This document shows positions 1 to 8,338 of a DNA stretch of 30,452 nucleotides, one piece after another (positions within the stretch are counted from its first letter, which is position 1; the number at the start of each line of letters is the position of its first letter). Origin of the DNA: a virus; IMG/VR virus record IMGVR_UViG_3300037070_005413, positions 1 to 30,452 of that record. One strand, written 5' to 3'. Below the pieces are notes generated by a model. That model did no database searches, was not told the origin of the DNA, and was given only the letters and a program-made list of their open reading frames with translations. The translations under genes and the position numbers were made by a program.

Positions 1-708
1 CTGACTCAACGGAAGTCTAAGGTCACCTGGGGATTGAGGATAATTTATAGCATCATAACCTTTCTCTTTCATCAACGGGATCAAGTTTTCCTTAAATCCG
101 CCGGATTGTTTAGCAATACTCTGCATGCCACTTAATACGCCTTTAGGAAATGGTAATTTCATGCCCATATCTACCCCCATCTCTAACGGACCAAGCACAG
201 AGCCAGAATCCGCCCAATTTGTGGGGTTCGTTGGAAATTTTAATGGGTTCCTAATATCCGCTACAATCGGCGTAGTTCTGGGGCCTGCCCCAACTGTCCC
301 GCTTAAATTACTCAAACTAGGGTACGGGGCATTTTGTTGAGCAATAACATTCGGGGAAGTTGTAAAGTGAGTTCCTACTTCATCTTCTCCTTTTCGAATA
401 ATGGGAGTCTCTAATGGATGTGTATTTGCCCGATAGCCCCCTGTAAGCTTAGGAAGTTTAATGCCGCTATTCAATGAAACCCCAGGAACAGAAGCACCTG
501 GAGTTCCAACTATAGTTGAGGCAGCCTCCGGCAGCACTTCCATAGTTTGGGGCATATCTTGTACAGACATACCTGGCTTGTATTCTTGCATGTGGGATTG
601 AACGAATCTGGGAATACTGGATGCGGCATTTACTATACCAACACCGGCTCTTTCAAGGTCTGACTTGAGAGCATCAAATACAGATGTGGGCTTCTTCCTC
701 TCAGGCAT
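1..708 (-). CDS. Partial gene with ART-PolyVal-like (ADP-ribosyltransferase-like) region, runs off the window
   Basis: The frame opens with ATG at 708 (MPERKKPTSVFDAL...) and stays open for 236 codons to base 1, so the C-terminus is missing. The start overlaps the lysozyme stop by 8 bases (ATGCCTGA), typical of coupled translation. Residues about 92-225 hold a series of motifs that I recognise from ADP-ribosyltransferase domains of phage polyvalent proteins: YRANTHPLE, GTHFTTSPNVIAQQ, VADIRNPLKFP and KEKGYDAINYP. In that family these fall on the substrate-binding strand, the H-F-G-T segment, the NPL strand and the final G-Y-D strand. Inference: an injected or virion-associated protein that could modify host targets. 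The catalytic residues cannot be assigned with certainty by eye, and the protein could be an inactive or structural relative. Confidence 0.55.
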   Translation of the reverse strand, partial: MPERKKPTSVFDALKSDLERAGVGIVNAASSIPRFVQSHMQEYKPGMSVQDMPQTMEVLPEAASTIVGTPGASVPGVSLNSGIKLPKLTGGYRANTHPLETPIIRKGEDEVGTHFTTSPNVIAQQNAPYPSLSNLSGTVGAGPRTTPIVADIRNPLKFPTNPTNWADSGSVLGPLEMGVDMGMKLPFPKGVLSGMQSIAKQSGGFKENLIPLMKEKGYDAINYPQSPGDLRLPLSQ

Positions 709-1264
709 CTACCGGTTCGTCCACCGATTGCGGCATCGGATCTGCCGGTGGCTTCACCACCTTGTCCGGCTTCCCATCATAGTCGGCATCGGGAACATTC
801 TGGAAAAGCAACGATTCGCTAGCACGCCGACGCGTCAATCCAGCGAGCACCTTCCCGCCACCTTTGTTCCACTTGCGGAATTCCGCTGCCGCTCCGACGA
901 AATCCTTTGCATTCACCTTCTTCAACAAGGTGGACTTCTGAAAATTTCCCGCGCCGCAATTATAAGTGAAGCTGACCAGCGCATCGAATTGATACTGTGT
1001 AAGCTCGACCTTCACCAACCGCTTAACATCTTTTTCGAAGCCCACCATATCTTCGAGGAAAGCTTCGTCGCATTGGTCCCTCGTCCAAATATCACCGGCC
1101 TTGAATTGTCTGCCATGGTGATTAGTGTGTCCCCACCCAATGGTGAGGACATTGGCCGGACACTTGTAAGAGGTATAATGGTTGGCGTCGACCTTCTTAA
1201 GTAAGCCTTCGAATGCCTTGATCAGGTTTGCACCTGCAGGCGACAACTTCATATGATCGTTCAT
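701..1264 (-). CDS. Endolysin, GH24 (T4/P22-type) lysozyme
   Basis: This 187-residue protein should cleave peptidoglycan between MurNAc and GlcNAc at the end of infection. The N-terminal lysozyme signature is clear: AFEG with catalytic Glu19, then NVLTIGWGHT (residues 38-47), with Thr41 as the expected third catalytic position. The usual middle Asp appears to be replaced by Cys35 in a YKCPA segment, as in many phage GH24 enzymes. ALVSFTYNCGAGNF and GLTRRRASE are further family motifs. No signal peptide or SAR segment is visible, so a holin is needed for release. A Pro-rich tail of about 25 residues follows the domain. Met5 (1252) is an alternative start. The gene lies just downstream of a 47-residue gene, with its ATG 2 bases past that stop. 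Confidence 0.93.
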   Translation of the reverse strand: MNDHMKLSPAGANLIKAFEGLLKKVDANHYTSYKCPANVLTIGWGHTNHHGRQFKAGDIWTRDQCDEAFLEDMVGFEKDVKRLVKVELTQYQFDALVSFTYNCGAGNFQKSTLLKKVNAKDFVGAAAEFRKWNKGGGKVLAGLTRRRASESLLFQNVPDADYDGKPDKVVKPPADPMPQSVDEPVDA

Positions 1265-1266
1265 GA

Positions 1267-1410
1267 CTACCTGCGTTTGCGTTTCGGCAACTTCCCGCCC
1301 GGATCGGACTTCGAGTACTCCTTTCCGACCTTTTTGGGGATGCCTATGGTTGACTTGCCAGATGCAGCAGCACGCATTGCACGCCGCTGAGCTTCGCTAC
1401 GCGGAGGCAT
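1267..1410 (-). CDS. Small basic phage protein (47 aa), MPxxSxAQRRAM...IPxKVGKE family
   Basis: ATG at 1410 is preceded by a good GGAGAAG ribosome site. The product begins [18 protein letters not shown], continues [14 protein letters not shown] and ends in a Lys/Arg-rich tail (LPKRKRR). Small proteins of this pattern are common in phages and prophages, often near virion genes; their role is unknown. The strongly basic composition suggests nucleic-acid or membrane contact, which is inference. It sits between the capsid terminator and the lysozyme, so it probably heads the lysis-side transcript or is reached by read-through. Confidence 0.8.
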   Translation of the reverse strand: MPPRSEAQRRAMRAAASGKSTIGIPKKVGKEYSKSDPGGKLPKRKRR

Positions 1411-1424
1411 ACACTTCTCCTATG

Positions 1425-1451
1425 AAAAGCCGTCCCCGACTTAGGGGACGG
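1425..1451 (-). terminator. Rho-independent terminator after the capsid gene
   Basis: An 8-bp perfect stem (CCGTCCCC at 1430-1437 with GGGGACGG at 1444-1451) with a 6-base loop is followed on the minus strand by CTTTTC. It lies about 20 bases past the capsid stop and would limit the capsid transcript from the lysis genes. Confidence 0.8.
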
Positions 1452-1472
1452 AGTTTCGCCAGCAAAGAAGAG

Positions 1473-2468
1473 TCAGGTAATGACAGCGCCCTGCTTGACG
1501 CCGTTGAACAGGATGTGCGCGAGCGGATTCCGCATCTCGACACCCCATTCGACAACGATCAAACGAGTCTCCGCATCGCCAATCTTGGCGATCGGGAACT
1601 GACGGAAGTTGCGGAAGAACGAAACCGCGAGGAAGTCCGCATCGAGTAGCAATGCGACGTCGGCAGGAATCCACAGCGAAGGCATGACCTTGACGCGGCC
1701 GAAATCGGTGGCAATGATATCCACCGTCGCAACCACTTCGGTCTTGCCGACGAGAACCTGCGAAATGCCGCGACCTTCGAAAGTGCTCACCGTCCGCTTG
1801 ATCGCCGGAGGAACAACCCAGTTGTCCGGCTTCGCGCCGTTGGCGAACGCCTTCTGCATAGCATCGCCAAGCATCTGTTCGGTGAGGGCGATCTGGGAGC
1901 CGCCAGCAACGGCGGTAAAAGCGGTAGTCGGGGTAGTCGGAAGACCAACAGTAACGGTACCCGGCGCGATAGCACCGTTCACCGCCGCCAGTTTGTCCGT
2001 AGCGCGGCCGAGCCAATGAGCGATAGCTTCGGTCTTACGAGCAGTAGCATCGGCGCCGTCATTGCGCTCCTGCCGACCCGACATAATGGTCTCCAAATCC
2101 GACTTGAGGACCTTGGAAGCCATAGCCATCTGGTGGCCCATTTCGGAGCCCTTGCCAGCGGCATCCGAAGCCTCCTGCGAGCCGGTGACGGTCGCATCGC
2201 GCTTCGAAATCTGAGTGACGTTAGTCAAGCGAGCAGTCGGCTGAGACGCCATCCGGACAAGCTCGAAGCCTTCGAGTTGGGCGTTGTTCGGATCGACGGC
2301 GGGGAGGAATTCGGTCTGCCAATCGAAGGTACGATTCTTGGCGTTCCTTCGGCGGGCCATCGACATGACAGGAGTATCGAACGGGTCGATGTTGTAGATG
2401 GAATTCGACAGGTCTTCTCTGTTCGCCTTCGCATCGTACGTAGTGAAGGCACTTGCAACTTTTGCCAT
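1473..2468 (-). CDS. Major capsid protein, SU10-type (DUF5309-like)
   Basis: This 331-residue protein matches in length and sequence character the SU10 major head protein family, an HK97-fold capsid subunit. The N-terminal block SIYNIDPFDTPVMSM (residues about 23-37) followed by a W-x-T-E segment (FDWQTEFL) is the family's recognisable start. The middle contains GSQEASDAAGKGSEMGHQMAMAS, and the C-terminal part is beta-rich (RLIVVEWGVEMRNPLAHI). A CTAGGAG ribosome site precedes ATG at 2468. It is only 2 bases from the scaffold gene and ends before a strong terminator, as expected for the most highly expressed gene of the module. Confidence 0.92.
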   Translation of the reverse strand: MAKVASAFTTYDAKANREDLSNSIYNIDPFDTPVMSMARRRNAKNRTFDWQTEFLPAVDPNNAQLEGFELVRMASQPTARLTNVTQISKRDATVTGSQEASDAAGKGSEMGHQMAMASKVLKSDLETIMSGRQERNDGADATARKTEAIAHWLGRATDKLAAVNGAIAPGTVTVGLPTTPTTAFTAVAGGSQIALTEQMLGDAMQKAFANGAKPDNWVVPPAIKRTVSTFEGRGISQVLVGKTEVVATVDIIATDFGRVKVMPSLWIPADVALLLDADFLAVSFFRNFRQFPIAKIGDAETRLIVVEWGVEMRNPLAHILFNGVKQGAVIT

Positions 2469-2470
2469 GG

Positions 2471-3583
2471 TTAGCTCCTAGCTATGATCTGATCAAACAC
2501 AACAGCAGCATCTTCCATGCTGCCTGTGCGGTTGAGCCTCTTCATGGCCGGAGTAACTCCCTTCTGAGCCGTACGCGTCTTAGCGCTTCCCGCTCCCGGA
2601 GATATCGGCTTGCCTTGCGGCCGAACGACTGGCTTGGGCTTAGCAGCCATCATTCGATCGTACTTGGACGCTTTCAGTAGAACTGTCAGCATCCTGCTGT
2701 CGTAAACCTGCGACAATTCATCCTCAGAGAACCCCGCCGATATGCCAGTCTTGCGCATCGACTGTAAGTCTTTCACCTTCCTCTTGGGGTCCGTCCAGTA
2801 TTTGCGGTTCATGGCCTCAAACTTGGCATTCTCCTCCTCAGCGAATGCCTGCGTCTGAACCATGCTGGATTGGTTCTGCTTTTCGAGGGCTTCCCTCAGC
2901 TGCCCGCGTAATTGAGCGCGGAAGCCATTTGCCTGTTCGTAATATCGTTGAAGGTCCCTGGCCTTAACCGGGTCCTTCTTGAATTCCTCGTCCCAATCAG
3001 GCTCCTTGGGAATCATCTGCTCCATGTGCGCTTCCATCTGACGCGCAACGTTCATGGAGTATTCGTAATTCTGAACAGCATCGGCGGCAGCGCGACGAAC
3101 AATCTTCTTCGCCTCGTCCAACTGATTCAAGCGCCGATGGAATGTCTCGGTGCGAACGTAACCCTCGAGGGCCTCTTTTATTGTTACTTCTACAGGCTCC
3201 CCATCGACGGTGACTTCAACTTTTTGTGAAAGGACAGCACTTTCGCCTTCTTCTTCCCCGGAATCATCCTTATCGTCGGCTCCGGAATCATCGTCGTCGG
3301 CATCGTCGCCTTTGCTATCCTCGTCATCTCCTTCGCCAGGATTCCTTGGACCTTTTTGGGAGGCTTTATCGTCGTCTTCATAAATCAAAACCTCCGGATC
3401 GGGTTCATCATCACCGCCGCCTCTCGGCTCGGTGTCATCGTCCAGCTTGCCAGTATTCTTGAAAAGAACTTCCTGGGGACCTTCGTTGCGGTCGACAGAT
3501 TTGCTAGGAGCCTTGGTGCTCCCAGGCTCTGATTTCATCACAGCATCGAATGCTTCGGCCGCTTTTTCTAGTCCGTCAGCCAC
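2471..3583 (-). CDS. Probable scaffolding (head assembly) protein, GTG start
   Basis: The 370-residue product lies directly upstream of the capsid gene and downstream of the portal, the usual place of a scaffold. Residues about 48-115 are extremely acidic, with long Asp/Glu runs. Residues about 145-260 are charged and probably helical or coiled coil (RLNQLDEAKKIVRRAAA, QLRGQLREALEKQNQ). The C-terminal third is basic and Pro-rich, then ends GSMEDAAVVFDQII. This acidic N-terminus plus helix-turn-helix-like basic C-terminus suits a scaffold that binds capsid subunits. The start codon is GTG at 3583 after AAGGGGAA, overlapping the stop of the preceding gene by 8 bases. No protease motif was recognised. 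Confidence 0.75.
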   Translation of the reverse strand: MADGLEKAAEAFDAVMKSEPGSTKAPSKSVDRNEGPQEVLFKNTGKLDDDTEPRGGGDDEPDPEVLIYEDDDKASQKGPRNPGEGDDEDSKGDDADDDDSGADDKDDSGEEEGESAVLSQKVEVTVDGEPVEVTIKEALEGYVRTETFHRRLNQLDEAKKIVRRAAADAVQNYEYSMNVARQMEAHMEQMIPKEPDWDEEFKKDPVKARDLQRYYEQANGFRAQLRGQLREALEKQNQSSMVQTQAFAEEENAKFEAMNRKYWTDPKRKVKDLQSMRKTGISAGFSEDELSQVYDSRMLTVLLKASKYDRMMAAKPKPVVRPQGKPISPGAGSAKTRTAQKGVTPAMKRLNRTGSMEDAAVVFDQIIARS

Positions 3584-3890
3584 TAGAATTCCCCTTACTA
3601 AATTTGTCGCGCATTAATTTATCTGCAACGTACTGTTCTAATTGCTTCTGTACGTCACGAACGGCCTTTATACTAGCATGGGCCGTACCGGCTGTCAAGC
3701 TACCTACATCCGCGTTTAATAGTGTTCCCAGCGCCCTAGAATATACATCCTCTAAAGCATTTTTAAATACAGGATTATTGAGGATTACCCTGGCTTCCGC
3801 CGCCCGCTCCTCCACTTCCAGATCGGATAGGCGCTTGTGGTCCAACGAATTGAGATTCAGGCTGTGTATCAATTGCCGTTCTAGGTCCAT
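3576..3890 (-). CDS. Small conserved head-module protein (104 aa) that overlaps the portal gene by 116 bases
   Basis: The product is helical and charged: LDHKRLSDLEVEERAAEARVILNNPVF, then ALEDVYSRALGTLL and a C-terminal HASIKAVRDVQKQLEQYVADKL helix. Similar short proteins with a RxILNNPxF-like block and a final helix occur between portal and scaffold in podovirus-like genomes. The role is unknown; head completion or scaffold partnering is a guess. The first 38 codons are read from the same DNA as the end of the portal gene in another frame. No ATG exists between the portal stop and MRDKFS near the C-terminus, and the ILNNPVF block spans the portal stop, so the overlap appears real. The ribosome site before ATG 3890 is weak. 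Confidence 0.7.
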   Translation of the reverse strand: MDLERQLIHSLNLNSLDHKRLSDLEVEERAAEARVILNNPVFKNALEDVYSRALGTLLNADVGSLTAGTAHASIKAVRDVQKQLEQYVADKLMRDKFSKGNSSG

Positions 3891-6048
3891 TCGCTATACC
3901 CATCAACTGTTGCGCGTATTCTGGTACTGGAAGCGGCTGTGGTTCCGCCATAGGAATTGGTGTATTTTCACTCTCAAATTCCGCCTCATTAACATCAACC
4001 ATGAATTGCGCTTCGATCTTAGCCGCATCGAGGATTCCCTTGACAATCATCTCGTCGCGGCGGAAATCGTCATCGACGCGCAGCTTGCGATCCTCGAAGT
4101 TCGACTTGGATATCTCGGTCGCCATCTGCACGCGATTCTTCTCCATCGCGGACTGAGCCAACAGAGTAGCCGCATCCGGCTCCTTCGGTGTCGCAGCGAT
4201 CTTCTTGATAGTTTCCTCATCAATCTCGCGATAATAGCGGCTGATGTTCTTTACGTTCGCGATGGCCAATATGTCCACAAGGGTATTTCGGAACTCCTGG
4301 ACACCGCAAAGAGGATTCTCCACGCCGAATTGGGTCATAACGGCGGTTTGGGTTGCCTTCACTTCCTGTAGAATCATTAGCCGAGTCATGTCCGAACCCT
4401 TCCCGAGGGTCGGATTGACGCTTACGCGCATCGTAGGATCGAATGTGGATGGGTTGACATTCACCCATTTCCCTCGAAGCTGTATCGTGCGCTCCTGATT
4501 GGGGTACTTGACTATCTCCCGCAGCATCCCCTTATACAGCTGCTTCATACCAGTTTCAGCGAGGATGCGGGCACACAGTTCGATGCGCTCTTGCGCTCCT
4601 TGAACAATCGCATCGACGCCGGTAAGCGTCGTAGATTGCAGCGCGCGGGGATCGACACCCTTCGAGGCATCCGAAATACCCGTCCTAGACTGTCGGAGTT
4701 GCTCCATTATCTGGAACATGCCGAAGACGGGCTGACCAACGAACTGGTGGGTTATGGACATAACCGCATCGGACGGAGAACCGGTAGTGCGAATAGGAGC
4801 ACCAACCTCGTCATTAAGAACGTCGTCGGTGTTCGTTATGGTCTGGTTGAAAACCGTACGAGGCCAAATGGACTGCGCAAGAGAATCCAGCGAGCCGCGA
4901 AGCATGTTGGTTTTAATTTCCTGGATATCCTTCACTAGATCAGCAGGAGTATCGCCGACAAGAGTATGAGGCTCAGGATCAGGACACCACACAGCGAAAT
5001 TTGCGTATTCGACCACTTCGTCGCTGATGACATGGTGATTATCTCCGATGGTACTGATCTTCCGTAGCTCAGCAATTCCATCACCGTCCTTGTCGATACG
5101 AATAAAATAACACCCGTACCGAATATCCCATTTATCGGTAACATCGCCTTCGTCCAGCCCTCTATTCCTGAACACACGATCCACGGCGGCATTGTCGGGT
5201 GTCGCGCCAAGATGTTCCTTCAATTCCTCCAGATCGTAGCCCATCTTTACTAGATCGGATATGTTTACAATCTGATCGTGACCAATCAGAGGGGCATTGT
5301 CGACGTCTTTGGCTTTCCGGGACACCCGGAACTCATCCAAAGGCACCGAGAAAATTCTTAGAATGGGCTTCGACTTAGTGAAGCGCACCCGGAGAGATTT
5401 CAGAACCCCCGGCATCATCGGATCGGGTTCCATATCGGTCACTTCGATGCTCGGATTCTCACTCACGAGCAGCTGGATTTGCTCCTGAGTTACATTGGAG
5501 AATTCCTGCTCCGTTACTTCCTCGTCGTTATCCGTTTCCCACCTAACGACGCCCGTCTTGCACCGCAAGGCATCCTTGATGATATCGTGGATGATCAGAA
5601 AACCTGGATTATCCTCCCAAAATACATAGTTCAGATAGTCCGTGCACTGTCGGGACATTTCTTCCTGTCCCTTATGGTTCGGCTTACAATTCACGGTATT
5701 TTCGGAGGATGTGAAAATACGTATCAGGGACGGCAGAATGGACATAACGGTATCCCGGAAATCCGTGGATACCGCCGTTGACTTTCCTTCGCCTTCCGGA
5801 GGGGGGTATTCGCCGTAGAAATAATGTAAATTCTCATCGCGATCCGGCGCTAGAATGCTATCCTCAAAACTCTTCGCATCGTCGATCATTTCCCGGACGG
5901 TTGCGGCGTAATCAGAATTATCGGAGTCCTCTGCCTCGGTTTCCGCATCGGCGTAACCACCCACGGAGCCATTACTGAACACTCTCTCAAGAGAGGCTAA
6001 ACCTATCTCGGAAGCATCCTGCGGCAAGCCGGGTTTTGCGTAGTTCAT
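3775..6048 (-). CDS. Portal protein, P22/SU10-like
   Basis: At 757 residues this is the large portal type that forms the dodecameric DNA channel at one capsid vertex. The N-terminal half has the family pattern: FYGEYPPPEGEGKSTAVSTD, RDTVMSILPSLIRIFTSSEN, then the QCTDYLNYVFWEDN and IHDIIKDALRCKTGVVRW helices that carry the membrane-less wing. WCPDPEPHTLVGDTPADLVKDIQ and QSRTGISDASKGVDPRALQ are further portal hallmarks. The C-terminus has an acidic helix with heptad-like charge followed by a Gly-rich tail (GSGGAGGGSQG), suiting the barrel region and a flexible end. ATG at 6048 overlaps the terL stop by 4 bases (ATGA) and has an AGGAGAAG ribosome site. Confidence 0.92.
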   Translation of the reverse strand: MNYAKPGLPQDASEIGLASLERVFSNGSVGGYADAETEAEDSDNSDYAATVREMIDDAKSFEDSILAPDRDENLHYFYGEYPPPEGEGKSTAVSTDFRDTVMSILPSLIRIFTSSENTVNCKPNHKGQEEMSRQCTDYLNYVFWEDNPGFLIIHDIIKDALRCKTGVVRWETDNDEEVTEQEFSNVTQEQIQLLVSENPSIEVTDMEPDPMMPGVLKSLRVRFTKSKPILRIFSVPLDEFRVSRKAKDVDNAPLIGHDQIVNISDLVKMGYDLEELKEHLGATPDNAAVDRVFRNRGLDEGDVTDKWDIRYGCYFIRIDKDGDGIAELRKISTIGDNHHVISDEVVEYANFAVWCPDPEPHTLVGDTPADLVKDIQEIKTNMLRGSLDSLAQSIWPRTVFNQTITNTDDVLNDEVGAPIRTTGSPSDAVMSITHQFVGQPVFGMFQIMEQLRQSRTGISDASKGVDPRALQSTTLTGVDAIVQGAQERIELCARILAETGMKQLYKGMLREIVKYPNQERTIQLRGKWVNVNPSTFDPTMRVSVNPTLGKGSDMTRLMILQEVKATQTAVMTQFGVENPLCGVQEFRNTLVDILAIANVKNISRYYREIDEETIKKIAATPKEPDAATLLAQSAMEKNRVQMATEISKSNFEDRKLRVDDDFRRDEMIVKGILDAAKIEAQFMVDVNEAEFESENTPIPMAEPQPLPVPEYAQQLMGIANGPRTAIDTQPESQFVGPQAPIRSGSGGAGGGSQGNPQ

Positions 6049-7391
6049 CTTCTTCTCCTCAGCGCCCCATTATTTAGGCGCTTCAAATTCCTTTTCAACG
6101 CACCCTCGCCTATCCCGATGACATTGTTGCCGCCTATCATCGGTCTTATCATATTCATCGCCACGCAGCCCATTCGCATAGCATCCGCAGGATGCGAAGC
6201 CCAATTATGGAGGGGCTTCCCAATTTTCGATTTGTGATAACCCCGCAGCGCCGCTATTCCTGCTTCGCAGCGCACCTTGTCGAACCACATCATTCTTAAA
6301 GCAGCGCGTGTCGCGCTAATCCCGTCTTCCGGCCTGTGGTCGGGACAGATGAATATGTTGGGCAGCATCGCATCTAGAACGTCTTTCCGCGATACTCCGG
6401 TACCTAATTCCCGTGCTTTGACGTCGTGGGGTAGAACGTGGCATCCATAGGCGTAAGGCTTAGACTTTATCTGAGCAACGTAGTGGTCCAGGCCCTTTCC
6501 GGTATTGGCGTAATAGTCGATGACATGTAGTTCCCTACCACAACGCTGCATAAACCAAATGACAGTTTCATCGTCAATGCCCAAATCCCACGAAGTATAA
6601 ACCAGCGAATTGGGGTCATAAGGGACTCCCGTAATTTGTCCCGCCATCTGAATATCGTTCATAACTTCGCCGTAATAAGAGCCTTCGATCGGCGCGTCGA
6701 AAGAACACATCATTTCACGAGCAAACTCATCGCTCGTCATGTCCTTCCGCATTTCAGCTACTTCGTCAGGGGCGAGCGCTCCTTCCGTCTGATCGATGGG
6801 TATGCTGAATACATCCCATTTACCTCCGCCTTCGGCTATCTCCTTCTCAGCGCGTTTTTTAAGCTCGTGAAAATGGTCGTCTCCGTTCGAAGTACCCGAA
6901 ATGACCGCCCATCCTTGGTAATCTGCCAAGCAAGGACGAATGACGCTGCCAAGCATACTAGGGTTAAGCAGAGGATACTCGTCAGCAACAACTCCATCGA
7001 AGTAGAGTCCACGCATTCTCTCATAAGCGGCACTTCCTCCGTATAGGTTTATCATCGCTCCATTTGGTAGAACAATCTGCAGGTCGCCTTCCGATACTTT
7101 TACGCGCGGCAACACGCTGGTGTAATGTTTAAAGTATCCCCAAACCAGGTCCTTGGTCTGCGCGAAGCTAGGGCCAATATATGCATAACGGGGTGGGGGG
7201 AAAGTCCGGTTATTTTCCAGGCCCCTCCGAATGATTTGATTACACAGCGCGACTGTCTTACCTGCTCGTCGGTGGGCCACGGTGAATATCCATCGCGCCA
7301 CCGAATTATGTAGGGCCTTGAAGTGCTCGCGCGGCACATACGGAATGATTATCCGTGGGGGTTCCTCTTCTTTAAGTGCCGCTTGCGCCAT
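6045..7391 (-). CDS. terL: Terminase large subunit (packaging ATPase and nuclease)
   Basis: The 448-residue protein drives DNA packaging. Near the N-terminus VAHRRAGKT (residues about 38-46) is the variant Walker A. FDGVVADEYP is the Walker B with catalytic Glu, and VISGTSNGDDHF is the coupling motif. The C-terminal RNase H-like nuclease starts at YTSWDLGIDDETVIWF, with its first catalytic Asp, and DGISATRAAL and HNWASHPADAMR near the end supply the later acidic residues. It lies 9 bases from the upstream membrane-protein gene and overlaps portal by 4 bases. Confidence 0.96.
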   Translation of the reverse strand: MAQAALKEEEPPRIIIPYVPREHFKALHNSVARWIFTVAHRRAGKTVALCNQIIRRGLENNRTFPPPRYAYIGPSFAQTKDLVWGYFKHYTSVLPRVKVSEGDLQIVLPNGAMINLYGGSAAYERMRGLYFDGVVADEYPLLNPSMLGSVIRPCLADYQGWAVISGTSNGDDHFHELKKRAEKEIAEGGGKWDVFSIPIDQTEGALAPDEVAEMRKDMTSDEFAREMMCSFDAPIEGSYYGEVMNDIQMAGQITGVPYDPNSLVYTSWDLGIDDETVIWFMQRCGRELHVIDYYANTGKGLDHYVAQIKSKPYAYGCHVLPHDVKARELGTGVSRKDVLDAMLPNIFICPDHRPEDGISATRAALRMMWFDKVRCEAGIAALRGYHKSKIGKPLHNWASHPADAMRMGCVAMNMIRPMIGGNNVIGIGEGALKRNLKRLNNGALRRRR

Positions 7392-7400
7392 TCTACACCG

Positions 7401-7577
7401 TCATCCGTGTATGGGGAATCCATACACCTTCCAGCCGAGCAGCAAGAACAGTATGAATAGAAGCAGGCTGTTCCCAAGCGGCCCGTAAGTGCCGATGTTG
7501 CCCCAGCCCTGATTCCAAGCTATAGCGAATAATAGCCATAGAAGCATGATGAACCAGAATATAAACCCTAGCGTCAT
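7401..7577 (-). CDS. Small two-segment membrane protein (58 aa)
   Basis: ATG at 7577 follows an excellent AGGAGGAAGCT ribosome site. The product MTLGFIFWFIMLLWLLFAIAW has a first hydrophobic span at residues 1-22. A second span (SLLLFILFLLLGWKVYGF) lies near the C-terminus, with a short Gly/Asn-rich turn between them. It is placed between the Acb2-like gene and terL. Hairpin-like membrane proteins of this size occur as unidentified proteins in many phages. A holin role is possible, but it is far from the lysozyme, so I do not assign it. Confidence 0.8.
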   Translation of the reverse strand: MTLGFIFWFIMLLWLLFAIAWNQGWGNIGTYGPLGNSLLLFILFLLLGWKVYGFPIHG

Positions 7578-7617
7578 AGCTTCCTCCTATTACTTCTTGA
7601 TGCCTACTTCTTGGTAT

Positions 7618-7851
7618 TTACTTCTGCGTGGTCACCAATTTCACCGCCCACATCGCGGCTTCCTCGTACGCCGTCTGAGCCAATGCGGCCAGCCTTGGAT
7701 CAAGATGTTTGTGTTCCTCGCAGAGATCGATCAGGTCAGCGGAATATCGCTTCACCTTATCGACCAGCGAATCTTGGCTCGGGTTAAAGCTCTCGCGCAC
7801 GCGATGCGCACCCAAAGAATGTCCTTCATGCTGCGTCTGTTGCTGGCTCAT
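7618..7851 (-). CDS. Acb2/Tad1-like small helical protein, candidate anti-CBASS/anti-Thoeris sponge
   Basis: The 77-residue product has the pattern I associate with the Acb2/Tad1 hairpin family: GAHRVRESFNPSQDSLVDKVK, then AADLID-like DLIDLCEEH, and the ending DPRLAALAQTAYEEAAMWAVK. The EEAxMWAVK helix and the FNPS block are the most typical parts. Known Acb2 proteins form small hexamers that bind cyclic oligonucleotides and so block CBASS signalling; related proteins also bind Thoeris gcADPR signals. Whether this member binds a signal nucleotide is inference. ATG 7851 has a GAGGTAAT site and overlaps the terS end by 26 bases, so it would be made with the packaging genes. Confidence 0.7.
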   Translation of the reverse strand: MSQQQTQHEGHSLGAHRVRESFNPSQDSLVDKVKRYSADLIDLCEEHKHLDPRLAALAQTAYEEAAMWAVKLVTTQK

Positions 7852-8293
7852 TTTCTATTACCTCGCCTTCCGTTTCTCTTGTTTCTTGGTACTTTGTTTC
7901 TGGCCCTATAGAAGTACCGTCAGCCCATTGCACGATAATGGTTCCGCCGGCCGAATTCTTCACATTAATTCCCGCCGAATTGCCCGCTCCCCATCCTCTA
8001 TGCTTCCCTATATTCGACAGCACGAATCTGCTCATGGTGTCGCGCCGAGAAGGATCTAATTCGTCCGTCAACGCGTTCAGGACGTTTGATTCTGCTATAT
8101 CAACCATCCTGTCGGCGGCTTCTTGTACTTCTGCCGACAAGTAGGGCGATTTCCTAACGAACGCTCTTAACCGAATTGATGTTATTTTTAATAGCTTCGC
8201 CGCCTCCGTAATATTGCCGGAGGCCATCCAAATAGCAGTTCTACATTCTTCCACGTCCAGTGGAAGTTCGAGCGGCCTTTCCGAATATGGCAT
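7826..8293 (-). CDS. terS: Probable terminase small subunit
   Basis: The 155-residue protein lies upstream of terL with two small genes between them. Its N-terminal third holds a helix-turn-helix-like region: ECRTAIWMASGNITEAAKLLKI followed by IRLRAFVRKSP, the arrangement of small terminase DNA-binding domains. AESNVLNALTD and FVLSNIGKHRGWG form the central oligomerisation-type helices. The C-terminal 50 residues are polar, acidic and low in structure. Family knowledge: TerS recognises the packaging site and feeds DNA to TerL. The ribosome site upstream of ATG 8293 is poor. Confidence 0.75.
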   Translation of the reverse strand: MPYSERPLELPLDVEECRTAIWMASGNITEAAKLLKITSIRLRAFVRKSPYLSAEVQEAADRMVDIAESNVLNALTDELDPSRRDTMSRFVLSNIGKHRGWGAGNSAGINVKNSAGGTIIVQWADGTSIGPETKYQETRETEGEVIENEPATDAA

Positions 8294-8338
8294 GGTCGGT
8301 AAGGCCGCCAGGTCAGAAGGTACGTGGTCGTCGTCCAG

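Noticed and set aside
1441-2016. 191-codon leftward frame within the capsid gene
   Set aside because: Shadow of the capsid gene in another frame, Arg/Cys/Gly-rich, no recognisable motif.
7401-7577. Holin for the lysozyme
   Set aside because: Membrane topology would fit, but it lies by terL, six kilobases from the lysozyme, and other small membrane proteins are equal candidates.
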